This document shows, in pieces, positions 12,579-25,400 of a stretch of DNA of 64,000 nt. The notes below the pieces were generated by a model, which had not been told where the DNA came from, did no database searches, and saw nothing but the letters and a program-made list of their open reading frames with translations. This DNA comes from Elysia crispata. Lineage: Eukaryota; Mollusca; Gastropoda; Plakobranchidae. The stretch is from positions 839,001 to 903,000 of the forward strand of contig JAWDGP010001472.1 in NCBI GenBank assembly GCA_033675545.1. Reading direction: 5' to 3'. A program made the translations under genes and the position numbers. Every line of letters begins with the position of its first letter. Within the stretch, counting starts at the first letter, position 1.

Positions 12579-13648
12579 GGAAGGAAGAGACAGAGATATC
12601 AAAATAGGTAAATAGATATTATTTTTTAATTATAAAAGAATAAATTTTCACTTATTCATAAATCAGAATCAAAATGAAATCAATACTTAATATAGAGAAT
12701 GTGCATAGGACCTAGAAAATACTTTATATTTTAACCTCTTCCTAACATATAACGCATGCTTTATGTCCGATTTTTCGTGACAAGATGCCTAGCCCAGGCA
12801 CATTGTATGTTCTTGAATCTGCTGATTTCGCCATTCCCTGTGACGCTTAGACTTATGCCATGTTTTTAACTGCCTAAAAGAGGCACTGAATATAAAGCAA
12901 TTTAAAATCTGATATCATAATTGAATTCAGCGATGTTGAAAATGTATGAATCATACCATTCTTTAATTTTCAGAATAAGCCACATCAGGGCAATTGAAAA
13001 TACCTCTGTCACAAATGGGTAAATCATAAAAAATTTCTTTGACTTTAAACCTTAACTTTAAAAATTTGTTTGTCTGCATTTAGTAAATTTTAATGTACCT
13101 GAATGTATTTTTAATTTGGGGGTCAAATTTTCTGATCTACGAATTATGGAATAGAAAAATTTTTAGAGTAAGAAAATGAAAAGAAGAATATTTATTTTTT
13201 TCAAATTAGACTTTAAAACTAAAGTTTTAATTTTACACCACACATGAAAAATTATATCTACCTACAAGTCTTAAAAGATGATTGAGTAACAAGAGAGACT
13301 GAAAAATTATTGGTAAGACTGTGCTGTTGCTGGCTCAGACCCCTTCCTAGTTCAGACATTTGTTTGTTTGCAACCTATTCACAGCAAAGTGATCTCAGGC
13401 CTTTTCTGATTTCCATCATTGAGCATGAAAGAACTAAATAAAATGGGGCCCCAAGCTCACCACCAGCGCTCCATCTGATGAAAATGTACTTTGTTCCAGG
13501 ATAATTTAAACAAGAAAAGGTTGCAAAATGTAAGTGAATGATCTGGAGTTTTATTTTTTAAGGGTTTTGTATATGTATTTCGTTTTGTTTTTTGTTCTGA
13601 AAGATTGCAATTTATTCTTCTAAAAGTTTACACATTTGGAATTCTTAC

Positions 13649-13698
13649 CTCTGGTAAACTTTTGAGAAATGCCACAAAGCCTTGCTCTTGCACAGTGT
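13649..13698 (-). CDS. MSH2: MSH2 coding exon 2
   Basis: Fifty-base exon with acceptor CTTCTAG (AG at 13,700-13,699) and donor GTAAG at 13,648. It encodes TVQEQGFVAFLKSLPE, the counterpart of the human stretch around EVGFVRFFQGMPE. Exons 1 and 2 together make exactly 28 codons, so the next intron is phase 0. The open frame continues into the intron on both sides, so a simple ORF search places the gene wrongly here. Human MSH2 has this region within one exon, so this lineage has extra introns at the 5' end (human structure recalled, not checked). Confidence 0.87.
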
Positions 13699-14705
13699 CT
13701 AGAAGGTGAAACACATCACAGATTATCAACCTTTGTGTATGATAAAAACTGCTTTGTCTCTGCTGTTCATTAAAACCTAGCTCTTCAAAGAACACAGGAT
13801 TATCTATTGATATGCTCAAGGATGTTATAAAGAAAAGCTGCTCATATGTGACAAGAAAGTTCCATAACATGTGATATAATTTAGAAAACAGTACAAATGA
13901 TTACATTTTCAATCAATTGTAAGTTTTAATCTCATAAGTCTGAAGAAAATAAACAATCAATATAAATGCTGCTACAATAATTAAGTGTATCATTCTTTTT
14001 ATACAAGGAATGTCTTAATCCTTCAAAATGTTCTTCATATTATTTGTTAATTGTTATTTTCCTTGTCTATCCATATTGCACAGACTCTCACAGGTTCTCT
14101 GTATCATTTTGTCTCATGATTCCTATATATCATGTTTTGAAACATTTACTCCACATCAAATGGGATCAAAGGTCACAATATAACTCATCATAGAGAAATA
14201 AAACATTTATAGTATATATTATATTCAAGGTCTCATTTTCTTAACCATAGATTTTACATTTTCAATCAAGAAAAGTTTTTGACCAAAACCATGCCCAAAT
14301 ATCAAAACAAGACAACTGTAAGAGACTCATGACCCATATGACGATCAACTCTCAAATTTTATGTTTTCGCCAAGACTTATGACCTTTTCAACTTGCCGTT
14401 TCTCATCCAAAAAAGTTTCATCATAGAGAGATGTCTTTCAATGCTTGCAAGTATGAAAGCAAATTCTTTCAGTCAAATATGACAAAAAATATAAGCATTG
14501 ATTATTATGTATTAAAGTAATCTATATCAAAGTAAATTAAGAGAGATCATGAAGTTCAGATTTATTTTTTATGGGCTCTAGATCATAAGTATCCCCGCAA
14601 CTTATGCTTGAATCACTCTAGATGTTTAACAAATACTTTAGACCAATTACATGGATTATTTGTCTCTTGGCAATATTCTCAAAACATTTGAAATGTTTGA
14701 CTCAC

Positions 14706-14739
14706 CCAGCTGTAACTCATGCTTTGCTTGAAGAGCCAT
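14706..14739 (-). CDS. MSH2: MSH2 coding exon 1 (start codon)
   Basis: First coding exon of the DNA mismatch-repair protein MSH2, the MutS homologue that pairs with MSH6 or MSH3 in the nucleus to recognise mispairs. The ATG is at 14,739-14,737 and the exon gives 11 codons plus one base (MALQAKHELQL), close to the human MSH2 N-terminus. The donor GTGAG follows at 14,705. One base of phase is carried over and completes an Asp codon with the next exon. An acceptor-like TTTTTCAG just upstream (AG at 14,774-14,773) suggests a 5'UTR intron, so the promoter would be further right. Identification rests on all five exons joining in phase to one MutS domain I sequence. Confidence 0.85.
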
Positions 14740-17515
14740 ATCCTTTCTTTTGTCTTTAATAATATGCTTGCCCTGAAAAATTTTTTGAAAAAAAAAAAAA
14801 AGGTTTAAGTTACAGTAATGAAAAAATATGAAAAAAAAAATAATACATCTACAGAGTATTCCTGTTTTGTTTCGAAACAAAGCAGGGAATTTTTTTCACT
14901 AAGCTGTAAATTCATTCGTGGTATTTGATCCATGCTCTACTCTAGGCGGCTCCAGCAGTTGAAAATATTAACATATCACAGAATGTTGTTTAGATCTCCA
15001 TTTTTTAAATACACTTCATAATGAAAAAATTAAGCCAGAAAAGCATATAAAATGATTATATTGAGAGCGCATAATCGTGCCATACGGCTATACACTTTAC
15101 ACTGACGTCCTAATGAATTTCATACCCACATGGGTCATTGGTAGAGTTTGGAACTTTTTGATCATGCTAGGCCCTTGGAGAGTGTTTCATAAAGGCCTGA
15201 ACTGACCTGCTCTCTCAAATACACATTAATGAAAACAGGAAATTTTGTGTGCCCCTTTTCCTGACTTTGACAAAACAATAAATAAGAAAAAATAGAAAGA
15301 CCATACCAAAGGCAATTCCTTGTTACAGTATCTAAAAAATAGAGAGGAATAGAGAGGAAGTGGATATCTAGCTAAGAAGAAAAGAAAATTGTTTTTTTTT
15401 TAAAGAGAGTGAGACAGACTAGTGCTTGTGTGTGTGTGTGTGAGAGAGAGAGAGATACATTGTAAGATAGAGACACAGAGATTGGGGAGGGGAAGGGAAG
15501 AGTCAGAGAAGTTGTTTAAAAAAATGTATGTATTTTAAACAAGAAATATATTTATTAAAATAAACAAACATAAAAAAGTGAAACAAATCTTCACTTCCTC
15601 AACACTTAGCCAGGTCCGTTCATTTGGTTGAGCAGTAAAGGGAGGTAACTGATAAAAGTTTAATATTGTGTAGGTTCTCTTCTTTGAAGACATTTTTTTT
15701 TCATTTTAAAGTTACCTTTTATCCAACAAGGCCTCAGGTTTAACAAAGAAATACTGTGAAACCCGAGTATCTTGTTATATGCAAGGTTTCCAAATCTCGT
15801 AGAGATCTGAGGTTCTCTTCTGTAGTGCTATGTACAAGGGCTGAAACACTTACTAAAAGGATGGTTTCATCTCTGAAGACTCTCAGCTATCTAGCTCTCC
15901 AATGAATTTCTACCTATACACCCTAAAAAATGTCTCAATTCTTTCAAATTTCTTAATCTTCTTTTACCTTCCACTTAAGGTGGAGATTATTTGATGGTTG
16001 TTGCTAGGCTGCATTTTTTAACTTTTTTCATAACTGTCCTGAGTTTGGCCTTCAATACTTTAGCAACCATACTTTTAACACATCCAATATTGTACTTTTA
16101 ACATACACTTACTTTGTGATCACTTTATGATCACTTTGGTACACTTGTATTTCCTCTAACTATTACAGAAAGTTTTGGAAGGACTTCTGAGAGAGTATGG
16201 CACCTCTATCACACTAAAGAGGGCTTCATTTGATCGCATCATAGAAAACCATTGGGCTTGAATTTTGTAAGGGTAATAAAGAAGAAAGAAATTTATATCA
16301 CATCATATAATTTAACAATGAATTTATCAATTAAAAAAAACTAGTCATCATATGTCCTATATCATATCTTAATAAGACAGGTTTCCTGAAAAGTATTCTA
16401 CTCATATCCAAAAAATATAAAAATTTCGTCTTAACTAAAATAGATTGTGTTAAATTTGGTTCAAAAGAAAATTATTTGAGCAGTCGAAATATGATATTAG
16501 TATAACCCACTATAAGCTACAGACCCGTCATTTTTCCAAAAAGGTCATTCAAAGTTTAGATTTTTTTATAAATTCAAGATTTGGGCCTTAAACTACTATA
16601 AATGGCTCAAACTAAAAAAAAAAATTGCCCTACATAACAATGACAATTCAGGAATGCTCTGTAAGAAAATATATTGAATTCATCATAAAAACGTAAAGCA
16701 AATAAGGAAAATACACACCCACAAAATATAATTTTGTTCGTATGATAAGAATGTTAGAATCATTGATAGTAATGAAAGTCTGAGGTGTGCATTTTAATGA
16801 AAAATATAGGTGCCCTTAATTGTGTCTTGGATTTCTTGGAGTCTGGCTGCATAGTGTAAAGGAACAAAGCTGGTTTGAGACTTAATGAGCAGGGTTGGGT
16901 CTAGATAAGAGAGGTAACAAAATAACTTTTTAACACCACAATTAAAATTCAATTTAAAAATAAACAGAATAAAGTAAAAACTCGATAATTTGAGTAATTA
17001 AAACAAAGACATGTAAGCAGAGCTGATGTGAAACAATAAGTCATGCATTTACGATTAAGAAAACATATTTATAACCTGAACGTGTTATTTTTTAATTACA
17101 ATAATTAAAATTACAACATCAGTGTGCTATTGCAACTGAAATTTGATAAGTATTAAAATTCAAAGAACATTTAAAGACCAGCAGGAACTAGATTTTGCTC
17201 ATTAAACAAAAATGAAAACAGAGGAAAAATGATTATTTAATTAACAGAGAGCATTGAAACAGTATTAACTCTTTATTTTAAAGTGCAATAAGTCTTAAGG
17301 ACAGCAGTATAAAAGGTAAACACAAAGCTAAAAGAGAGGATGATTCTAATCCTCCAGAGCAGAGAAGAATGAAGAGACTCGTGTAGTTTGCATAAAAGAA
17401 ACCTCGCATTGATTGCGGTCAAATTCTGTGAGAACTGTCTATTTTCACCTGTTGATATTTTTTGTTTTAATTTCATTACTGCATCCTACTCCTTCCTCTC
17501 CCTCTCCTGTGCTGT
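14740..17515. other. Upstream of MSH2 ATG: no gene recognised
   Basis: AT-rich sequence that should include the MSH2 5'UTR and perhaps its promoter. A possible 5'UTR exon lies at 14,740-14,772. A (GT)n/(GA)n tract is at about 15,427-15,455. About 16,370-16,620 is the minus-strand copy of a dispersed repeat whose other copy is at 21,440-21,680. I see no other coding exon. Confidence 0.45.
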
Positions 17516-17656
17516 TGAGAAGCTAGCATGGATACCACGGCACGGCACTGCACTGCACTGCACAGTACCGCGTACCGTGCATCTACTCGATGTGCCGTGA
17601 CTCACGCTGCGTGCCGCGGGTACGGTACCAATCCGTGCCGATAGCCCCAGCACTAC
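17516..17656 (-). repeat. GTGCC-rich dispersed element, copy 1
   Basis: About 140 bp matching 44,460-44,600 in inverted orientation. Both copies have ends AGTGCTGGGGCTATCGGCAC and GCTAGCTTCTCA, a conserved CATCGAGTAGATGCACGGTA core and a variable run of about 5-bp GTGCC/GCACT units. It is markedly GC-richer than the host sequence. It may be a SINE or MITE with an internal short tandem repeat. Confidence 0.7.
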
Positions 17657-19699
17657 TGTCCAGATTGACAACACTTTCTTGTGGCCAAGATCCAGACCTC
17701 TCCAACCTGCTTGGTAATGGTTGGTTTGGGCCTTAGACAAACTATTGTACAGCTGCTTTTCAGGTTCTAAGACTTGAAGTAAAACATGTAAAGCCAAAAG
17801 GAACATGACTTGATTGCCGAAACAAGTCATTATGATTTATTTTTGATATCTTGAAAATACAACCACAACATTGGTCTTGTATTTTTATTAAGAAAAAGTT
17901 CTCTTCTATGGGGGGGAGGGAATTTTTTTTATAAATTGAATATTATTGAAAATATGTGGAGGCATGATCTAAAAAGTGAAAAAAAAAACCTTTGCTCATG
18001 CTGTGACTATTAAGTACATATATCAAAGACTTCGTACTCTTAGCTTCATTCCAGCTTCAAGTTAATCTTGTATTGAAATTTGCTGGTGGCTGGTTTCAGT
18101 CTTTGCTAATGTACAGCTGTTTTTGTGCCTCCCTTCCCCCCTCCCCCTTAAGCATTATAAGATACAGGCATAAATATGACGAAACTCCACAGTAAAATTC
18201 AGTGATTTCTTTATTTGTAGACGATAAATAATTCCCCTGAAGGATAAAGGTAATGAATCTTATCAAGTTGACAAATAGATAGTAACGAGAAAGTTTTGAC
18301 TTAGTTGAAGAATATAGAGCAATGGAGAATCAGTAAAAACTCTTCGACTGGGAACTATTCTAGAGAACTATTTATACTCCCTATTGTAGAGGTGAAATAT
18401 CATATAGTGTGGAGCTCAAAGCTACCAAAGAGCTATTTCTTTAACTGGTCTCCTCTCTAAAGCAGACAGTTGTCGTCAGAGTTACAGATGCACTGACTAA
18501 CTTTTTTTTGTCTCAACTTTTTTTTCATGACGACTATTCAGTACTCTCTCACTCAGTTGAAATCGCATGAGATAGGTTGCTCTCTTCCCAGACAAACAAT
18601 TTAGTTATGAGAGTTCAGTTGTTATATGATTTCGGATTAGAATTCAACTAGGTATGTAGTTCAATAGATAATATGATTTATAAGATCATTATGTAAAGTT
18701 GACCAATGACGTGTGCCAACCAATACAATGATTAGCTTATTTTTTTTTGTTTTCTTTCATAACTTGACAAAACAACAAAACTAAATGTGTAACAATTTAG
18801 TATATTGTGTAGAACAATGAAAAAAAGTCGATGGGAAGAGGTGTCCTAACTGAAGGCGGCCAGCAGTCGAGCATCTCCGATTCAGAGACAATCGGACTAA
18901 CAAGTTGGACTTATCCAGTTTTCTTCAATTTATCCCTATTCTTCAAAACTTGTGCCTGAAAGTTACATACATATACTTTGTTTCTAGTCTGTCACAAAAC
19001 ATTCAAATCACTGCAAAGGAAGAACGAGAACAGCTGGGATCCAATCAAAATCTTGCTACGTAAGATTAGTTCTACACAGGCGACTTTGCCTTCAGCACAA
19101 AGAGTCAAAATTAAATGGAACATACTGGAGGTATGAATGAAGAAACAGTGCTATCGGAATCATTCGAATGTTTCAATCCATGAGAAAACTAGAGCATATT
19201 GACCTCCAACCTGGCGCGGCATTGGTTAGATATTGACAATTGATAGCAATGACTGGTCAATTTATTTGCTGCTGTAGCCATATTCAGAGGTTTAGAACTC
19301 TAATATTTTTTAGTGAGTGCTGACAACACTCTTTTTTTAGAATTATGAGGCAAATTTTATGAAAGTAACAAAAAAAAATTGGTCTTTAATACCCATCAGT
19401 GCAAGGCAAAATTTGGACACGCATCATGACGTCAAATGGCCGATGTTTAAGAGGAGAACATTTCTGATCAGTAGATAGATACCTACTAACAGACTCCTCC
19501 TTTCTCTCTCTCATATCCCCACAGATTCTCCATCATCCTTTAATATCATATAATCAATAAAAAAATTTCACCTTATCATCGATCAATAGAAGGAAATTAT
19601 TCATTCCTAACTATGATGGAGAGTTGTTGAACCATTGCAGCCATTTAACTTAACGGTCCAGCGTTTTACATCCAACCAGTATTAGCTACCACTAATCAA
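17657..19699. other. No gene recognised
   Basis: AT-rich intergenic sequence. I see no exon, RNA gene or recognisable mobile-element protein. Confidence 0.5.
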
Positions 19700-21090
19700 C
19701 TGACCCACTCTCACCATGCCAAGTTGATGGCTGTGACTGGCAATCACAGCATTTGCAGAAGCCCTGACAACGCACTCAAGATGCATGACAAAATAGCACA
19801 CAAAGCAACACCTGCCTCGAAAGTAAAGCTGGACTCGCCACAAACAGGAGCTACTTGTGACCTAGACTAGTGGTCTGTATTTACAAGACAGTGGGCAATG
19901 TACAAGGCAGGCATGTTCATATCTAATAATTTGATACCTACAGCCTTGTTCTACTGCTGAGGCCCAGATTTACGCACTGACATCATGCTTGATTTGCAAG
20001 ATGAAGTATCAGCAATGAAAGAGGAAGACTTGCTGACAGCCATTAAAAGGTTGGCAGTTAAAGATGAGAGTACTCTCGTTCACTGTATCAGGCTGAGCAA
20101 AATGACTCAGTAACCAGGGATGGGAATACGTACCTTCTTAGCCAGTTTGAGAGATCAGGCTTCTCTTTGATAGTACACAGCCAAATGTAAGGAGCCAAAC
20201 TGCACACACACACACATTTGATTCTTGTGATGAGATCATCAAGGACAACTTGATCTGAGGCACTGCAGACCCAGAGATCCTCTCTGACCTACTGGGTGAC
20301 CCGAAGACCAATAGAACCATAGAAAAAACAGCTGCCTTTATTGGATAGAAAGAACAGAGTCACCAAGACTGCGTTGGGTGACACCTCTGAAGCCATGAGC
20401 CACCCACCCACCAAAGCTAAAGCCCCTGGCGACACCAGGCAGAAACTGCTGGGCATATGGTGGACCCAGCCATGGCCAGATGAATGTTAGAGCAGCCCGA
20501 TCAAGATCTTGTGAAGCATGGTCATATCCATGTGCTAAATGTTCGGTGAAAGGTCACTTCACAACATCATGTTCCAAATGCACCTCCTGTGGGAAATGAG
20601 GTCATCGAGATGGACCCTCTAGAGTCTAGATTCTGCGGCCTAAGCAACAGGTGCAGTTTCAACCCTAAAGGCACATCAGATGGGAGCAGAGTACTTCAAA
20701 CAGAAGATGACATGTATGAAGACGATTGAGTTGGACATCTCCATGATCAGCTTTGTACGACAAATATGCAGAATAACAAAACCTGCATTGGCAAACACAT
20801 ATCACATATTTGTCGGGACATCGATAGCTCACCCATACAACCATGTCAGTTCAATTAACACTTCTGCCTGAAGACAATGCAGAATTAGGTTTTCCCATAA
20901 AAGACAGATCAAGACTCACAACAATCACCATCCCCATGGAAGCAGATTAAGGTTGTCAAAGTTCCATCATTCCACTTCGCTTGGCACTTGCCACGGGTGT
21001 AAATAAAGCAGACATTATACCAGTTAAGCTCACTATGTGCCACACAAAGAATATCTTGGTGTGGAGGGCGGCATCATTTTTTAACACACA
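19700..21090 (+). pseudogene. Ty3/gypsy-type gag-protease relic
   Basis: Shifting frames give gag-like stretches (DLRTDIMLDLQDEVSAMKEE, LTAIKRLAVKDEST near 19,970-20,080), a degenerate CCHC knuckle (CSKCTSCGK-GH, about 20,575-20,605) and then a retropepsin-like region at about 20,890-21,060 (GFPIKDRSRLTTITIPMEAD before the catalytic region, then GCQSSIIPLRLALATGVNKA). A stop sits next to the active-site position. Neither LTRs nor RT/integrase were recognised. Assignment is by family resemblance only. Confidence 0.45.
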
Positions 21091-21439
21091 CATACAGTGC
21101 CTTTTGCTTCATTCCTTCATTAACATCATAAGGTAGCAACACCGTAGTCTCGAAATAAACTTCAATTTCATTGCTAGTTATTACTAAAATTCCAATCAAA
21201 TAACAGTTAACATTCTCCACATTCTGTAGGTTTATGAACCAACACAACGGTATTTGAGTTAAAATACTATATGTAGACCAATTGTGTGGTTATACTTTCA
21301 TGATATCAATTCTTAATCATGATGAATTTTTTCCATTAATTTTAGTAGGCCTAGTTTTTATATTTTTCAATTCTCAAACATTCTTGAAAAATGAAATATC
21401 ATTATTTTATGTTTATTACTTGTAAATTTTAAAATGTTT

Positions 21440-21680
21440 TCTTCAATTTGAGCCATTTTATAGATCTAAAGTAGCGTTGTTGTTTTTTTTGATAAATCAA
21501 GGAAGTTAAATTTGGATTGCATTTTTGGGAAAATTTCGTGTCTGTAGCTCATAATACTGTATTTCGACTGCTCAAATAATTTCATTTCCAACCACATATA
21601 AAAGAATGTATTTGTCGATGAAATTTTTGTATTTATGGGATATGAGTAGAGCACTTTTCATGAAACCTGCCAAGCCTTGA
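21440..21680 (+). repeat. Dispersed repeat, copy 2 (partner inverted at 16.4-16.6 kb)
   Basis: Shares TTTGAGCCATTTTATAG, GGGAAAATTTCGTGTCTGTAGC, TTTCGACTGCTCAAATAATTT and GGATATGAGTAGA...CTTTTCATGAAACCTG with the reverse complement of about 16,370-16,620. About 240 bp, opposite orientations. Confidence 0.65.
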
Positions 21681-22084
21681 ATCACCAACAGTGAGACCAA
21701 TTTTACATTATATAGATCTAAAGGGCTCTAGAAATAATCTGTACTATTACATTATTATTATTATTATTATAAATATAATCTAGGCTAGTTTAAGCGGTTA
21801 TAAAAGATTACTTAAAATAATCATAGTATCACAGCTGTTTTTTAGATAAATTTACTTAACTGAACCATTCTGAAAACCTCTACTACCCTTAGGTGCACAT
21901 TATAAATATGCTTTATCTTTATCTACATAAATTAATATTGTTACAAAAAAGTTTTGTTTGAGCAAAAAATACATGTGCAAAATGTGCACTGCAATTGCTA
22001 CCATTGAACTAGATCTAGGTCTAGAACCTAGACTTTTTAGATCTAGACCACAGTAGATGTTGCCAAGTTCTAGAATCTAGGGAT

Positions 22085-22260
22085 CTGTGGCCGTATTCAA
22101 AACATTTTGAAGTTAACGCACACGTAAAATTAGCAACCTGTCTTTATAACGATATCGCTATCTACGACATATTCAAAAAAATTTCGAACGACATCGTTAA
22201 CTAAGTTGCATTAAAAACATTTTCTAATGATAGCGTTGAAAGTAATGTCCGAGATATTAT
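22085..22260. repeat. MITE-like repeat with CGTATTCAAA and TTAACG motifs
   Basis: Begins GGCCGTATTCAAAACATTTT and contains several TTAACG/CGTTAAC and GATAGCG words. A better preserved inverted relative lies at about 29,150-29,325, ending TTTTGAATACGGGC. Probably a short non-autonomous DNA transposon family. Confidence 0.45.
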
Positions 22261-22695
22261 TAGTATATCATTTACTTTTGACGTGTTTTGCAAAAAATTG
22301 TCACTTTTCACCCGAAAGTTAAGGCTGTTGCCTTGTTTAAATTTCATATCGGGCTTGACAACTATATTTAATGTATAGAAAAAACTGTTTGGAACATTAT
22401 GTAGATTAATGGTTCTTGTTCTAGCTGCAACCCAAGGATGAAACTGTTGTTTAAAAAAAAATATAGTCTTTGCTTTAACATAGTGTCCCTCATCTGATCT
22501 AACATAGAGCTAGATTTAAATCTAAGCTTATTTAGAGCTACAATCATAACAATGCCTACAGTTAATCTAGACTTTGGAAACTGCATGCAATGCATTGTAA
22601 GATGTTGTGGAACAATAATTGCTGTTCAAAATCGAGTAAAAGTTTAGTTAACTAAATTTCCAGCATGTTATCTCTCATTCGATTTATATAAGGGT

Positions 22696-23300
22696 TATGC
22701 CTAGATCTAGATCTAAATTATAATTTATTTAGGTAAAGTAAGAGGCCTATGCATAATTTACTCTTTGACTGAGTCTAAATAACCTAAAAGATCACCTAGA
22801 CTACGTTATTTGTTCAATTTCATATGGGTAAAATGTTTCCAATCATTAATGCCCACGCCAAGTTTTTTTTCCAAGATTTAGATGGAAAAGGCCCTTCATT
22901 AATGTCCATTGGTAGTAATGCTACAGCAAATGGTTATATATATTACTTATAAAAGTGTAAAAAAAAAAAAAATAAGAATTGGACTTGTAGCAATACTTTC
23001 TCTTAATGCAGCTAACATTAGGATGAATTTAAAGCAGAAACATCCCTTGGTTTGACTACCTTCTTATATATATTATAGCTCTTTTCCTGGTTACTCTCAT
23101 TTTCCATTTTATCTAGAAAATTCTTCACAGATTATGATTATAAATGTAAAGCATAGGTGAAAATATTCTATTTCTAGGTACAAAATACCCTCTCCGATGG
23201 GCATAGCATACTCATTATTTTATTTGAAATTTTTACATTACTCTTTTTAATAACTATTCACAAAAATTATTGATGTAAAATGTGTGTTCTACGCCTGGTT
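22696..23300. repeat. Dispersed repeat, copy 2 (partner at 5.7-6.3 kb)
   Basis: Second copy of the roughly 650-bp repeat at 5,680-6,330, same orientation, here without the TA microsatellite expansion. Confidence 0.65.
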
Positions 23301-23693
23301 TGTATTAAAAAAATAAAATAGCTCACTTGAGATGAAATTAAATAACACTGAAATAATACAGTATCTTAGGCACTACATAAATGAGCTTGCAATCGATCTC
23401 CTTTAATTTAATCCAACTTTTTTAACAGCAACTAGGTATAAATACATTTTTTTAAGTCTGTGCTACTTTGAGAAATCAATTTTAAAACTTGATAAATTTT
23501 TCAAAAAGTGCAACATTATTCACAGATTTTCAATCTCTGTGCATTTAAAAATATATAAATCTTTTTGTTTTTTTTTGTTGAGGAGTATATTATTTGAAAT
23601 GTTTAGTGGCCAGCTTGTTAAGTTGAAGGAACAATAAACACAATCTTTTTAAAACTGGATAGAAAGAAGTTATTTATAAGCAAGTCTTTGAAC

Positions 23694-25400
23694 TGAAACT
23701 TTTAGCCATTACTAAATGACTTCTCTATCTCTTACATGTATTGTTAGTTTTTATATATATTTGTTTTTTATAATCCGAACAAAAAAAATCAGTAACATAT
23801 CATCTGAGATCAGCATGTGCAATTTCAGCAATATTCAGTTTCTATCACAGATGTGATTTGCTTAATTCAATATCTTTTTAAAATATCACTGCTCACTTCA
23901 GTAAATTTTTTTTTGAGGATAATTAATCATTTAAATAATTCAAGAATAAATTTTGCACTTCTGCACAATGATATTCGCTTATAATATACATATAGTCTAC
24001 ATGTGTAGTGGGTAAATCTTGCAAATTACTCTTCAATTTAGAATACTGGAATGAAAAAGTTCATTTTTACTGCAGGGAATTTATTGATAAGTTTGTTGAA
24101 ATAAAACATTATGGTTACCTAAAATTTACCAAGAAAAAAGAGATTGCACTCTATGTACCATTTGTAAAGTCCAATATTGAAATGGCTTTGTTCCGCGAGA
24201 TTTGATTTTCTAGAATCATTTGCTTTTTTTTTTTTTTTTTTTTCAGAATAAGCAATAATCTTAAATTTCCAAGTGAAAAAAGAATGAAATGATTTTTTTT
24301 TAAATAATGACTTCAATTGGTCTTGATTAAAGAAAATGTCCTAATTCTAAAAGAAAGCCTAAGGCAAAGTCTCATGAGTTCAATAATGACTGAAACTTTT
24401 AGCCATTACTAAATGACTTCTCTACCTCTTACATGTTTTGTTAGTTTTTATATATTTGTTTGTTATAATCTGAAAAAAAAAATAAAAAAATGAGCAACAT
24501 ATGATTTGAGATCAGCATATCCAATTTCAGGAATATTCAGTTTCTATCACAGTTGTGATTTGCTTAATTCAATGTCTTTTTAAAATATCACTGCTCACTT
24601 CAGCAAATTTGATTATGTAGTTGGTCTTTTTAATGTCTTTTTGAAACAGAAAGACTTTTCTAAATGGTGCACTCCGATTGACTGGCTTATTTTAAGTCTT
24701 CAATTATTCTTATTCTTCTTTTTATTTCTTTTTCTTTTTTTTTTTTTTTGAGGACAATTAATCATTAAAAGAATTCAAGAAAACAAATTTTTGCATTTCT
24801 GCAAAATGATATTTGCCTATATTACACATATATAGTCTACATGTAGTGGGTAAATCTTGTAAATTACTTTTCAATTTAGAATACTGGAATGAAAAAGTTC
24901 ATTTTTACTGCGGGAAATTTATTGATAAGTTTGTTGAGCTGCCTGTTTTCAGTCTCTGTAACTGGTTGAAGATACTGGAGGAAAACAATAAGATCTCCAC
25001 TCTTTATTTATTGAAAACTGCTGATTGAAAAAGTTGAATAACAATTAACATAACAAAGTGATGCATTTCATAAGAAAAGTAATACTTTTGTATTTCTTGG
25101 AAAATAAAACATTATGGTTACTTAAATTTCACCAAGAAAAAAGAGATTGACTCTATTTACCATTTGCAAAGTCCAATATTGAAATCGTTTTGTTTCGAGA
25201 GATTTCATTTTGTAAAATCATTTGGGTGTTTTTATTCCGAATAAGCAATAATCTTAAATACCCTAGCGAATAAAGAATGAAACATTTTTTTTAAATAACA
25301 GCTTCCATTGGGCTTGATTAAAAAAAAAGTCCTAATTCTAAAAGCAAGCCTAAGGCAAAATCTCATGAGTTCAATAATGACTGATGATTAAGCTCATTTA
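23694..25400. repeat. Local tandem duplication (about 0.7-1.0 kb unit)
   Basis: Unit 1 (about 23,694-24,388) and unit 2 (about 24,389-25,400) share GAAACTTTTAGCCATTACTA, TAGTCTACATG followed by TAGTGGGTAAATCTT, AATACTGGAATGAAAAAGTT and GGTTACCTAAAATTTACC. Unit 2 has extra sequence at about 24,600-24,740 and 24,947-25,100. The last part (TCCATTGGGCTT, AAAGCAAGCCTAAGGCAAA) links it to the 8.4-11.3 kb repeat family. The short open frames here are repeat-derived. Confidence 0.65.

Larger units (their letters stand above)
5336..13648. other. MSH2 intron 2, repeat-rich
   Basis: 8.3-kb intron. Parts not covered by separate entries (6,330-7,570 and 12,580-13,648) are AT-rich and show no exon, RNA gene or recognisable element. 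Confidence 0.6.

Noticed and set aside
12288..12602. Ser-Leu repeat open frame
   Set aside because: Translation of a (GA)n/(CT)n microsatellite.
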